Positions 34,801-42,639 of a DNA stretch of 64,000 nucleotides are shown here, piece after piece. The notes beneath the pieces were generated by a model. It was not told the origin of the DNA and did not search any database. It saw nothing but the letters and a program-made list of their open reading frames with translations. This DNA comes from Wolbachia endosymbiont of Ctenocephalides felis wCfeF. GTDB taxonomy: Bacteria; Pseudomonadota; Alphaproteobacteria; Rickettsiales; Anaplasmataceae. The stretch spans positions 1,207,150 through 1,271,149 of the forward strand of contig CP116767.1 of the NCBI GenBank assembly GCA_028571325.1, in the 5' to 3' direction. A program made the position numbers and the translations under genes. Each line of letters opens with the position of its first letter. Positions within the stretch are counted from its first letter, which is position 1.

Positions 34801-37785
34801 AATAAACCCTTCCTTATTCGTTCTGCTTGTTAAAATCAGTTTACGCGGATCATTAGACCCTTTATCAAAAACAACACCAATAAATTTCACCTCATCACCA
34901 TCTGTAAGTGTTTTATAGGTAACACCTTCTTTATACTCTTCATTTATTTGATCATTTGCTTCCCTCAATAAAGCTTGAGCTCCTTTGCCCTGCCTTGATG
35001 TCTTAAGTTCCAACCCTATTGGTGTGTACTCCTCAGCATTTCCACCTTGAGCTACAAACTTAATACCATGAACTAGCATGTCAATACGTTCTCCTCCACC
35101 AGTTTGAAACTCAGTTAAAACTAATGCTCTAGTTTCTGGTAATTCTTGTAATTTTAAGTCACTATAATAACTAAACACTCCATTCAATATTCCCTGGAAA
35201 TGAGCCTCTTTATTAACAAGACTCTTAAAAGGAAATATTCCTTCTCCAATTTTTCCTAACAATTCATTATATTCGTCTATTGATGAAGAGTAAGCATCCA
35301 GCGCCTCATCAAATGTTTCTTTTAGCTCACTAGGATAAGGAACTTCTCTGAAAGTACCTTGAAATCTCTCAGCTCCGTTGTTGTACTCTTGTAAAGAATT
35401 GTATTTTTCAGCCCAAACAGTAAGATATCTTTTAAAATCTGACTTGTATCTAGTATCAAAATTAAGACTTAATTCAACTATTTCCCTATCTCCTATTTCT
35501 CTGTTTAACCTATCAAGAGGGAGCACTTCATTTAGCATGTTCAGAACATCTTTTCTGTTAGCTTCAACAATATTTATCACATAAACCAACTTCTCTATAT
35601 TCTCTGGAATGAGCACCATTGTTACAACTGCATGGCTTGCATCAAGATTAGCCGATAGTCTTTCTCTCGCTCTTTCAGCTGCTGGACGTCTAAGCCTACG
35701 AAGATTAGGATGCACTTCGGTAGGTATATTATCTCCATAGATAAAAATGTACTTTTTTAAACTTGTTCCTGAATCTTCACTTAATAATAATGATTGCCCT
35801 AGTAAAAACCTACTGAAATAATGATTATCTCCCTTCTCTGATGTACCAGGAAATGTATGGTAAATACGCTCCAAATTATCTTTTACCTGTTCTTTTAATT
35901 CCCTTTTACCGATTGTCTGTGTGTCCCAATCCTTAGTAGACTCTATTATATCTTGAAAAAGAGGGATTATTTCTTCCCCACGATTTGATACCTTAATATC
36001 AGAGATAGGAGATGGATTATCAAGATTGACACCAACACATAAAATGTTATCTGCAGTGGTTAGAACTCGCTGAACATTTGGTTGGAAACCTTGTGCATAC
36101 CTTTCTGCTTGTTGCAAAGCCTTATCTGGAGTAGAATTAGGACCTTCTCCCGCTTTTAACTCAATAATAATGGGAATAGAGTCTAATGCACGATCAGGAC
36201 CACGAGCTAGCAGGATAATATCTGCATAACCCCTACCTGCAAATTGCTCTGGATAAACTCTAAGATTATACCTATAGTGGAAATTCATGAAAACGCCTAC
36301 CATAAATCCATGATGTGCTGCTTCACGTGCACTATTATCATAGACTACTGATCCTGTATATTTAGAGTGAACATTACTAATTTTTTTGACAATTTCCTTC
36401 AAAGACCTACTAACTGTCCGTGCACGGGAACTAACCAGTTTTTCTATATCACCTTCTGGATTACTCCATATTCCTTTTTCTACTTCATGAAATTCTTTGC
36501 TACTAGCAGAATCAAGTATCCCTTTAGTTTCCATATCAACAAAAATACCATCCTTTCCTTTATAGATCTGTACTAATCTGGATTTTATTCTATCTTGAAT
36601 TTCATTCTTAATATTTAGGATCTCATTCTCAACGTTTCGATTTTTAATCCTACCTCTATCTATATTATTTCTTAATATGTCCTCCAATTCATTAACAGTA
36701 AACTGATGACCACGCTTACCTTCTGAAATGGAAAATAAATCTATATTATTAATAGCGTCTTCAGCATTTCCAATTTGACCATTTTTGACAATAGCTACTT
36801 TTAAAGTTTTCGAAGTATCAAAACTAAAATAAATCTTTTTAATATTTAACTTTTCTGCAATCTTTGTATCCAGCAAAGTAGAAAAGCTCCCTAAGAAGAA
36901 GTGTGTAAAAAATCCTGCTTTTTCTACAGAGTGTAAATAAGATGGAATTTGATCCACAAATGACTGAAATCTCGGTTCAAAAGATTTAAAATCCTCATCT
37001 TGCCGGCTTATACCAACTTCTTTACCTGCTTCCTCTATTAACAACTGTATTAATTCAAAGTCTTGAGGCCTTCCTTTACCCATTACTCTTTTTAAGCCTT
37101 TCACAAGCTCTTTATTATTAGAGATAATATTCCTTTCAAGACCAAAATTATAATGGTTTCGTTTACCTGGTGCACCAACATGAAATAACTGTATTTGAAT
37201 ATTTCCATTTTCATATCGACTTTCAGTTGCACCAGAAACACTAATGGTTGCTCTGAGCATTCCACTCATTGCTCTTATTTCAGGTTCACCTCCCCAAGCA
37301 TTAGGTTTCCGCATGTTCTCTAAGTAACTCTCAAAATTGCCCTCAATAAAACCTCTAAACTCGTTTCTATGAGAACTTATATGATCAACTACTCGATTGC
37401 GAAATACATTTCTTACTAAGTTTGCAAATGTATCATCATAATTCGCAGTACCTAAATTCCGAACCAAACCTCTAATATGATCTAAATTTTGGATTACAGT
37501 TCCATCATTTCCAAATAGTACTTCATACCTTTGTCGAAATAAAGCATCGTCGTTTCTGACGGGTATTAAGTAAGCCATAGTAACAGACCAAAACAAGCAA
37601 CTACCATCTCCTGGAACATCGATTCTTTCAAATCTACTTTCACTTTCAGAATTAGCGTCAGACCTCCGATAACGCTTGAATTGAGAACATTCTTTAGCTT
37701 GCTCTATATATTGTATTTTACCCGATGATTCGGTAATCTTTGAATTAACGCCTAGATGATCTGTTGGATATTGTGTCTTTAACAT
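28831..37785 (-). CDS. cifB: CifB, type V-like: OTU, two PD-(D/E)XK nucleases, pore-forming, ankyrin and latrotoxin-like domains
   Basis: About 2984 residues from ATG 37785, chosen because AAGGGGGG lies 5 bases upstream. Domain order: OTU cysteine protease (VPGDGSCLFWSV, Cys63; AWGGEPEIRAMS; His211 in RNHYNFG); PD-(D/E)XK 1 (Asp522, ELK at 542-544); PD-(D/E)XK 2 (Asp902, ELK at 926-928); basic NLS-like KR...SKKPRRER (1015-1033); TcdA/TcdB-like hydrophobic pore segment (about 1140-1310); a beta-rich region with a GKGGNDVI turn; a long ankyrin array (about 2080-2750); RRRR at about 2757; latrotoxin-like C-terminus (about 2770-2984). In known systems CifB is the sperm-modifying, toxic partner rescued or assisted by CifA. 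The frame is intact over 9 kb. Confidence 0.88.
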   Translation of the reverse strand: MLKTQYPTDHLGVNSKITESSGKIQYIEQAKECSQFKRYRRSDANSESESRFERIDVPGDGSCLFWSVTMAYLIPVRNDDALFRQRYEVLFGNDGTVIQNLDHIRGLVRNLGTANYDDTFANLVRNVFRNRVVDHISSHRNEFRGFIEGNFESYLENMRKPNAWGGEPEIRAMSGMLRATISVSGATESRYENGNIQIQLFHVGAPGKRNHYNFGLERNIISNNKELVKGLKRVMGKGRPQDFELIQLLIEEAGKEVGISRQDEDFKSFEPRFQSFVDQIPSYLHSVEKAGFFTHFFLGSFSTLLDTKIAEKLNIKKIYFSFDTSKTLKVAIVKNGQIGNAEDAINNIDLFSISEGKRGHQFTVNELEDILRNNIDRGRIKNRNVENEILNIKNEIQDRIKSRLVQIYKGKDGIFVDMETKGILDSASSKEFHEVEKGIWSNPEGDIEKLVSSRARTVSRSLKEIVKKISNVHSKYTGSVVYDNSAREAAHHGFMVGVFMNFHYRYNLRVYPEQFAGRGYADIILLARGPDRALDSIPIIIELKAGEGPNSTPDKALQQAERYAQGFQPNVQRVLTTADNILCVGVNLDNPSPISDIKVSNRGEEIIPLFQDIIESTKDWDTQTIGKRELKEQVKDNLERIYHTFPGTSEKGDNHYFSRFLLGQSLLLSEDSGTSLKKYIFIYGDNIPTEVHPNLRRLRRPAAERARERLSANLDASHAVVTMVLIPENIEKLVYVINIVEANRKDVLNMLNEVLPLDRLNREIGDREIVELSLNFDTRYKSDFKRYLTVWAEKYNSLQEYNNGAERFQGTFREVPYPSELKETFDEALDAYSSSIDEYNELLGKIGEGIFPFKSLVNKEAHFQGILNGVFSYYSDLKLQELPETRALVLTEFQTGGGERIDMLVHGIKFVAQGGNAEEYTPIGLELKTSRQGKGAQALLREANDQINEEYKEGVTYKTLTDGDEVKFIGVVFDKGSNDPRKLILTSRTNKEGFIPLKVVHSSHTLLPHLRQCSKRESSSPEYPPSKKPRRERSVNMACMDSFDEEKITEEEKEQRIKELFNADKVAERVKNIEFYDQLFKVSQKISEGEVIDKNVEEAFVAKIKDIDLDSIEPEIRDIVKEMKDNIENKEEVKNILRRSGVAERIGKVAEGAGLAFTVFLVGKHIANGDIEGLGYDALNLWVMPKIGEKISGKMLELGTKLDSQMLKGFAPAMGRAIGNFAAFLGLAESIKARQSATDPADIKIADLNIATNSIFIAADVPAVVTETMSAIGVEAGIVGEFAGPVGAAISVAVIIIAQFVEAKLEVEKLEGRINLTDQEKHDFYWDFFLSKQIPHYIQDDIEAKEIYQQYISKILEQFKGDYDKIAISLPYILTTEEEYSNRNYIRKKRQYETQERAYELQEGTFKLLREVDVSVPNSVCRFETKIVNIKFSFELSTNITYPFYISGVNHYSRMIPSTTGDYVIACGPRDDNIRREEIALNAFTKIPSVSCNPKMVLNRRLIKWSFQGYPVSCYDAILYSKSSSSRLPANMLFYIPNNDAFISVTSDYTIDVIFNGTNISLASDGTNNQGLNTQNRYHFTNQLNNCKVYKKGVNFFYITKDEFSCNLGGSSAEQSNTVITRGNFKDSENIHSVIGSNEANHIEISHAGYVDGKGGNDVITAKNFTTIKGYFGDSIYGKGLVLLPINLSDIGNITYANNITTIYNKSGAFISIDKQMLVKTADGSFVTPTKVDDKTGVVTNLHVTKSISGDVVLDNLRKIDNSSFNITKQLSSANYHSTISSSSNHIFYPDKEHHSFYWEAPSNISHLYLFDNKNANITIAQANGILDFSQLNCTLDDIPFTENNAGEIKINKNGLHVTLLPDYKDVTVTFDGQEYYKLQNGELERDYCSHSLRIDERFSVNGTDLLNHHNCFTFDSDKVLFLKLNNDLLLLSDRGALSISDYYSSVHKNWDLSIELSDKIMEPEEFGERADDFSSFRYYKPDEQGLQIYHNQPINKNDIGLVDLKGKSILDFDMKVMNDTLLLSHKNNTLVKIENWNTYQPAREMMLAFNDAIVSNSKCIASICNSEDVIVEFNKEKAILSTEQLFDAVRRNNLSEVENLLSMGADVNIRDKRSWAPLHCAADNDNKLDISRAILNRNADIEARTNIGETPLHIANAYGQLKIIELLVDKGASLEAKTNDGLTPLHVAIQHNNTTPKIIEFLLNKGVNIEAKTKNDWTPLHHAIFKDRLDIVRVLSSRGANIEAKTSDGKTPLDLAIQGNYTDIVGFLKQTELDKKLLTATENGDLSEVKKFVGQGANVNAIDVGIFGRKPIHIAAEKNYKDIIEFLLGKGVSVDDTSNYGWTPLHYTASQGCLEVAKFLIDKGANINAQNVYGREPIHIAAEHDNKNIIELLLNKGVSVNEVDKDGWMSLHWASWNGHLNIIEYLVGKGANVNAKDRNGKTPLDLARDKGYNNVVEYLQQTQLGLDRQLLTAVQGGNLNEVKDFVVRGASLDTQDSNNGWTPIIYAAQGSKWDAVKFLIAQGAKFNNEITYQGTPLHFAAQEGNSNMVQFLLDKGADIEAQNAYNKKPLHLAVEAGKLKVVRLLLDRGANIKAADMYGQTPLDLAIKKGYENIVEVLKQKQLDLDKELLIAAGKGDIEKVRDSIRQGANVNVQGKQGWTPVFWAIQKNNFNIVELLLNNNADIKVKDNEGWIPIHWAVQLGSLDVVKRLVERGADVNASTADGRTPLDIAKDQGYNNIVNYLEEELNKEREKPVQRRRRHHHGDHARHHMSRKPLAIDSSNQPEIAASSGAKPSSWINDCISWVKKLAASTFSIIPALPAQYNIADKNNVKSDNKNIPQSTASVDWNNFLNNENIALASCVADALDDTSSKRYQNLISKGVEVVPNSKIAVEFALRKFDSFVEGKIRNLGSKEQARIHVELKDAYPEIIASLERGVEFSGNVGLDNVLEKCKKRFCTNVLPKEVSTCLSDIGVTKLGNTLSK

Positions 37786-37991
37786 AAAACCCCCCTTCAT
37801 TATATTATACTAAACCCACTATACCAAGCTTATTATATAACAATCAGAGATATCAATAATAAAAGCTATTTTTACCCATATGCTGGCTTATGTATATAAC
37901 ATTTGTATTATAATGCAACATCTTTTTGACAGAAGCTAAAGTAGTAACAAGAAACCACCACCTGCTTTATAGAATTGCCTTATAATACTTC

Positions 37992-39248
37992 TCAATTACC
38001 CAAACCTAATTGCTCACATGCTTTGCTTAATTTAACCTCAGTTAAGCTAGTAAGCTCTTCAGCTGTAGACTTACCGTATGATAAAAATTTATTTAATGAA
38101 TCAATGTCTCTTTTCTCTAACACAGATCGTATATACTCTGCTTGTCTAGAATCCATAAATTCTTTGATTTGATCAGGATTAGCCTTATCTAATATTGCCC
38201 ATATTGGCTCCATATAGCCCTTTTCTACTAAAGGTGTTAATAAATTTGTACAGAAAAGAGGGGATTTATCCTCTAGTTCCTCTCTTATCACTAAAGCACG
38301 ATGACTATCAAATCCTTCCTTTGTCCACATATGCATAAAAAGCTTTACACTTTCGCTTACATAAGGCTCTGAATGTTTTTTGATTTCCATGTCTAACCAG
38401 ATATTATAATTGTCTTCTGAGACATCACTTGGCCCTAAGCAGTCAAACAATTTTTGGAATTGATCAAAGCGAAGTGCACTCTGTAGCGTATCTAAACTAC
38501 CATAATAACCATTTTCAGCTAAGTCTCTTTTTAGAAATTCTGGATATCTATCAGGATTTATCTGGCTAAAACAAAATTCGAATATTTCAGGATAACTATT
38601 ACAACGACTGCCTGCTGCATATACCGCTGTTTTCATCAAGATCTCATCCTTTTTCTGTGCGTTCATTTCATTTTCAGGTAATAACTTTATTTTATTCCAG
38701 AAAAATTCCACTGCCTGCTCTTGCTTAAAACTCATAGCACATTTAAGCCCGTACTCATATGGACGACAGCCATCTAAATTTAGTTTAGAGATGTAACCAC
38801 TAACAAAATGTGACCAAAAAACTATTAAAAGGTTGCCTCCTAGAGGCTTAACTAAGTGACCATACTCCAACAGACTGCTCTTACCTTGAGCTGATAGTTT
38901 ATTTTTTCTCTCTTCAAATAGAGCAATAATATCTTCTTCCAGGCAATAACGACAGGCAATCTCATATCTTTTATCAGTACTAAAAGGATTATTTGAATTT
39001 TGCACAATCAATTTTTTACCTACCATTTGCCTATCAAGCTTAACTCCGTGTAAATTGTCTACTTTTTTCCAACAATCCTCACCAGACAACACTTGTGCAA
39101 GAAAATTACATCCTTTCTGTCCACTTTTTTGGTGTAGACGCCAATTTGTATAGCACCAGCGTTCAATTTGAAAAAGCTTAGATGCTCTATAGGGATCATC
39201 TTCTCTAATGGATGAAAACAAAGCTTCTGGAATATCTGAGCGCAACAT
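37992..39248 (-). CDS. cifA: CifA, type V-like
   Basis: 418 residues from ATG 39248 (AAGG site 9 bases upstream; a GTG at 39254 is the alternative). It shows the CifA landmark pattern: IERWCYTNWRLHQKSGQKGC, then FLAQVLSGEDCW, a GKKL segment, NPFSTDKRYEIACRYCLEED and later MSFKQEQAVEFFWNKI. These align with RWVETYIEY, FLYNVFRDEGCW, GQKL, NPLPRYGMASRYC and VKFKWSEGVEYFYN in type I CidA. It lies directly upstream of cifB in the same orientation (206-base gap), the conserved cif order. CifA is needed for rescue and, with CifB, for induction of cytoplasmic incompatibility. It is predicted soluble and helical. Confidence 0.82.
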   Translation of the reverse strand: MLRSDIPEALFSSIREDDPYRASKLFQIERWCYTNWRLHQKSGQKGCNFLAQVLSGEDCWKKVDNLHGVKLDRQMVGKKLIVQNSNNPFSTDKRYEIACRYCLEEDIIALFEERKNKLSAQGKSSLLEYGHLVKPLGGNLLIVFWSHFVSGYISKLNLDGCRPYEYGLKCAMSFKQEQAVEFFWNKIKLLPENEMNAQKKDEILMKTAVYAAGSRCNSYPEIFEFCFSQINPDRYPEFLKRDLAENGYYGSLDTLQSALRFDQFQKLFDCLGPSDVSEDNYNIWLDMEIKKHSEPYVSESVKLFMHMWTKEGFDSHRALVIREELEDKSPLFCTNLLTPLVEKGYMEPIWAILDKANPDQIKEFMDSRQAEYIRSVLEKRDIDSLNKFLSYGKSTAEELTSLTEVKLSKACEQLGLGN

Positions 39249-39288
39249 AGCCACTACCTTAATTAATTAGATTATCAATTATATTTTA

Positions 39289-39319
39289 AGTATAGTATTC
39301 TATCTTTAAAACTTGTCAA
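39289..39319 (-). promoter_or_regulatory. Candidate cifA promoter
   Basis: On the minus strand a perfect -35 TTGACA (39319-39314) is followed by TACTAT after 16 bases or TATACT after 19. It lies about 40 bases upstream of the cifA start, with an AT-rich leader. It is the best promoter match near the operon. Confidence 0.45.
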
Positions 39320-39573
39320 TCATTATTGTAGAAAATTTTCTAACCCAAAGTAGTTTTAGGCAAAAGTCTCTTAAGAAGCTCGGTACGGGATTTTTCTTTA
39401 CCTTCAAATTCTGTTTTCATTATGAGTTTGCCTTAAATTCCTCCTTAAGAAAATTAGTATTAATCTAACAACGTATTTTACTAATAGCTTAAATAATATA
39501 GCCATTTCCAGTGCTCAAAATCAAGGAACGTGAGAGCTTTTTGTTTTGGGATGGGATGGTCTACCGTGCAACC

Positions 39574-39634
39574 TGTGCGAACTTTTATTTATAGTGACTT
39601 TGCTGTACGCTAAAATTAGCTATATTGGCTTACT
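39574..39634. repeat. Left copy of a repeat flanking an ankyrin gene
   Basis: A 61-base sequence with about 80 percent identity, in direct orientation, to 42572-42632. Shared core stretches are TTTATAG, ACTTTGCT and TATATTGGCTTACT-like segments. It lies in the 600-base gap between cifA and the ankyrin gene, which otherwise holds only AT-rich sequence and the two promoters listed. Confidence 0.6.
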
Positions 39635-39862
39635 TTTACTAAATTTATATATGAACTAATTTGCCTAACTTTATTGCAAAAATTTCACACCTTTATTTTC
39701 ACAACCTTATTTTTACCCAACGAGTTCTCACAAATATACGTAATTTTTGAAGGAGTAAATAATTAAAAATCTTGTGATGCTAATTTGCGGTACGCTTCTA
39801 TATTAATTAGACTAAAGCAGCTACTGATAAATTTATATAAAATGTAAAGCAATATATAACTC

Positions 39863-39891
39863 TTGACTTTTTCACTAAAGTATATAATAAT
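39863..39891 (+). promoter_or_regulatory. Candidate promoter of ankyrin gene
   Basis: TTGACT (39863-39868), a 17-base spacer, then AATAAT (39886-39891). It is located 35 bases before the ankyrin gene start. Confidence 0.45.
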
Positions 39892-39925
39892 TAAACTATA
39901 TTATCGTTTTTTAATGCGAGGAATT

Positions 39926-42394
39926 ATGGCTTCAATGTTATCGGAACAGTGGAAAGAAATACTAAATGCAGTAAACTTAAATGAGGGTGATATACTTGAA
40001 CAAATAAAGGCGAAATTACAAGAACAAGATAAAGATGTGTATGAGTGGTGGGCACGGGAAAACTTTGATATAAACCACCTATTTGACACGTTAGTAACCT
40101 TAGACAATGGATTACGATATGGCGAAAAACTTACACTGTTACATTTAGCTGCTAAATATGGCAAATTAGAGACAGTTAAATACCTTATAGAAGAGAAAAA
40201 TGTTGATATTAATAAAGTAGATAGACATGGCTGCACTGCTTTATATTGGGCTGCTAAACATGGTCACTTAGAGGTTGTTAAATACTTTATAGAAGAGAAA
40301 AACGTTGATATTAATCTAGAAGATGGGAGTAGCCGAAATGCTTTACATTGGGCTGCTAGACATGGTCACTTGGAGGTTGTTAAATACTTTATAGAAGAGA
40401 AAAACGTTGATATTAATAAAATAGATGAATATGGCAACCATGCTTTACATTGGGCTGCTAGACATGGTCACTTGGAGGTTGTTAAATACTTTATAGAAGA
40501 GAAAAACGTTGATGTTAATAAAGTAGATAGAATTGGACAAAATGCTTTACATTTGGCTGCTGGAAATGGTCACTTGGAGGTTGTTAAATACTTTATAGAA
40601 GAGAAAAACGTTGATATTAATCTAGAAGATAAGTATGGCAGAACTGTTTTGCATTTGGCTGCTGGAAATGGTCACTTGGAGGTTGTTAAATACTTTATAG
40701 AAGAGAAAAACGTTGATGTTAATAAAGTAGATAAATATGGCAACCATGCTTTACATTTGGCTGCTTTAAATGGTCACTTCGACATGGTTAGATACCTTGT
40801 AGAAAATGGGGCTGATGTTAATAAAGCAGATTATAACGACTCAACTGCTTTACATTTGGCTGCTGAATATGGTTGCTTTGACATAGTTAAATACCTTATA
40901 GAAAAGAAAAACGTTGATGTTAATAAAGTAGATAGACATGGCTGCACTGCTTTACATTTGGCCATTAAATTTAATCACATGGATGTTATTGAGCTAATAA
41001 TCAATCACATAGCAAAGCTAGAAAATGTAAATTTATATGTAAGTCAAGAGAATTTACAGCTCAGAAGCAAATTTATAAGCACTTCAAGCGAGAAGCATAA
41101 TAATTACTCACAGCATTTGCAGAACTGTAAGGAAGAAGCTGAAAAGATTGAAAAAGAAAATAACCCACTATATGACTTTTTAAGAGAAAGCAGCATTAAT
41201 AATCTAGTTGTTATATGGAAAAAAAATGAAAGTGTACGCAGTAAGTTTGATAACCAAAAAAGCTTATACGCGCAATATCCAGAATATGCCAATATTTTAA
41301 TTAACAAAGCTAATGAAGTGAAAAAGGAAATTCTCCTACGTAACCTTGCCTATGCTATACGTTTTAATAATCATGAAGGCATTAAAGCTATTCTAGATGA
41401 GGCTCAAAATAATAATATGTTAGACGTTCTTACTGCTGTTAGTACTGTAAAGTTACCAGATGGTCAAGAACACACTCTGACACCGCTTGCCTATGCTATA
41501 CGTTTTAATAATCATGAAGGCATTAAAACTATTTTAGATGCAGGTATGTTAGAAGATGCTCTTACTGCTGTTAGTACTGTAAAGTTCCCAAATGGTCAAG
41601 AACACACTCTAACACCGCTTACCTATGCTATATGTCTTAATAATCAGGAAGGCATTAAAGCTATTTTAGATGCAGCTAAAGATGTAGGTATGTTAAAAGA
41701 AGTTCTTACTGCTGTTAGTACTGTAAAGTTCCCAAATGGTGAAGAACACACTCTAACACCGCTTACCTATGCTATATGTCTTAATAATCAGGAAGGCATT
41801 AAAGCTATTTTAGATGCAGCTAAAGATGTAGGTATGTTAGAAGATGCTCTTACTGCTGTTAGTACTGTAAAGTTCCAAAATGGTCAAGAACTTACTCTAA
41901 CACCGCTTGCCTATGCTATATATTGCGTCAATCAAGAACTAGCAGAGATTCTAATAACATATGAAGTTGAGTTAAAAGGTTCAGCGGGAGAAAAGCCGGA
42001 CTACCTAGCACAACATGATTCTGATCTAGCGAGAGAGTTGTCAGAATATTGGGATAAACGTGTAGAAAATATGATTAAAGAGATTTTTCTGCATAATCAT
42101 AAACCACTAATTGATGCTTTATTAACATATTATGAGCGTGATTTCAAAACTATGACATTTTCTGATATAAAAAAGTTTTTTATAGTTCACAGTAGTGCTT
42201 TTAAAGAAAAGCTGGGTAATGGAGGGATAACTCTGATTAACTTTGTAGATTTTCAAGATATTAAGGAGAGGCATATTCCTACATTAAAAGTACAGGCATT
42301 TATAAAGTTTGTAGAAAGTTGTATACCAAGTGGAAGCATCAGCAATCCAGACAGTGAACAGCATCAAGCAGCTGGTCGCGATCGTTTTGCCTGA
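39926..42394 (+). CDS. Ankyrin-repeat protein with a second 46-residue repeat family
   Basis: 822 residues from ATG 39926 (GCGAGGAATT upstream); an ATG at 39863 falls inside the promoter. The N-terminal module (about 1-55: QWKEILNAVNLNEGDILEQI followed by FDINHLFDTL) is shared with the protein at 44588-46111. Eight or so ankyrin repeats follow (about 65-355), several almost identical (HLEVVKYFIEEKNVDIN). After a helical linker there are four copies of a longer repeat (about 475-680; core LAYAIRFNNHEGIKAILDA and LTAVSTVK). The C-terminus is helical. No membrane segment is seen. It is probably a host-directed effector. Confidence 0.9.
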   Translation: MASMLSEQWKEILNAVNLNEGDILEQIKAKLQEQDKDVYEWWARENFDINHLFDTLVTLDNGLRYGEKLTLLHLAAKYGKLETVKYLIEEKNVDINKVDRHGCTALYWAAKHGHLEVVKYFIEEKNVDINLEDGSSRNALHWAARHGHLEVVKYFIEEKNVDINKIDEYGNHALHWAARHGHLEVVKYFIEEKNVDVNKVDRIGQNALHLAAGNGHLEVVKYFIEEKNVDINLEDKYGRTVLHLAAGNGHLEVVKYFIEEKNVDVNKVDKYGNHALHLAALNGHFDMVRYLVENGADVNKADYNDSTALHLAAEYGCFDIVKYLIEKKNVDVNKVDRHGCTALHLAIKFNHMDVIELIINHIAKLENVNLYVSQENLQLRSKFISTSSEKHNNYSQHLQNCKEEAEKIEKENNPLYDFLRESSINNLVVIWKKNESVRSKFDNQKSLYAQYPEYANILINKANEVKKEILLRNLAYAIRFNNHEGIKAILDEAQNNNMLDVLTAVSTVKLPDGQEHTLTPLAYAIRFNNHEGIKTILDAGMLEDALTAVSTVKFPNGQEHTLTPLTYAICLNNQEGIKAILDAAKDVGMLKEVLTAVSTVKFPNGEEHTLTPLTYAICLNNQEGIKAILDAAKDVGMLEDALTAVSTVKFQNGQELTLTPLAYAIYCVNQELAEILITYEVELKGSAGEKPDYLAQHDSDLARELSEYWDKRVENMIKEIFLHNHKPLIDALLTYYERDFKTMTFSDIKKFFIVHSSAFKEKLGNGGITLINFVDFQDIKERHIPTLKVQAFIKFVESCIPSGSISNPDSEQHQAAGRDRFA

Positions 42395-42571
42395 ATTGCT
42401 GTTGTATCTCTATATTCTGAAAGTGCTACAGCTTTTGACGGAAAATGGTCAGAAATCATACAATTGAGTTAAAGAAAAACAGTAGGGAGGACACCTCATA
42501 AGTGTTAAAAGCACCAAAAATGTTGTTATATGGAGTGGCATGTAAGTTTCCTCCTGATATACCGCTAGTTC

Positions 42572-42632
42572 CTTGTGAACTTTTGTTTATAGCAACTTTG
42601 CTATTCGCTGAAATTGGCCATATTAGCTTACT
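42572..42632. repeat. Right copy of a repeat flanking the ankyrin gene
   Basis: Direct-orientation partner of 39574-39634. The ankyrin gene is thus bracketed by a pair about 3 kb apart. The adjacent bases up to 42745 hold a small hairpin (42656-42670, CCACC/GGTGG) of the kind found at IS200 ends. Confidence 0.55.
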
Positions 42633-42639
42633 GTCCATA

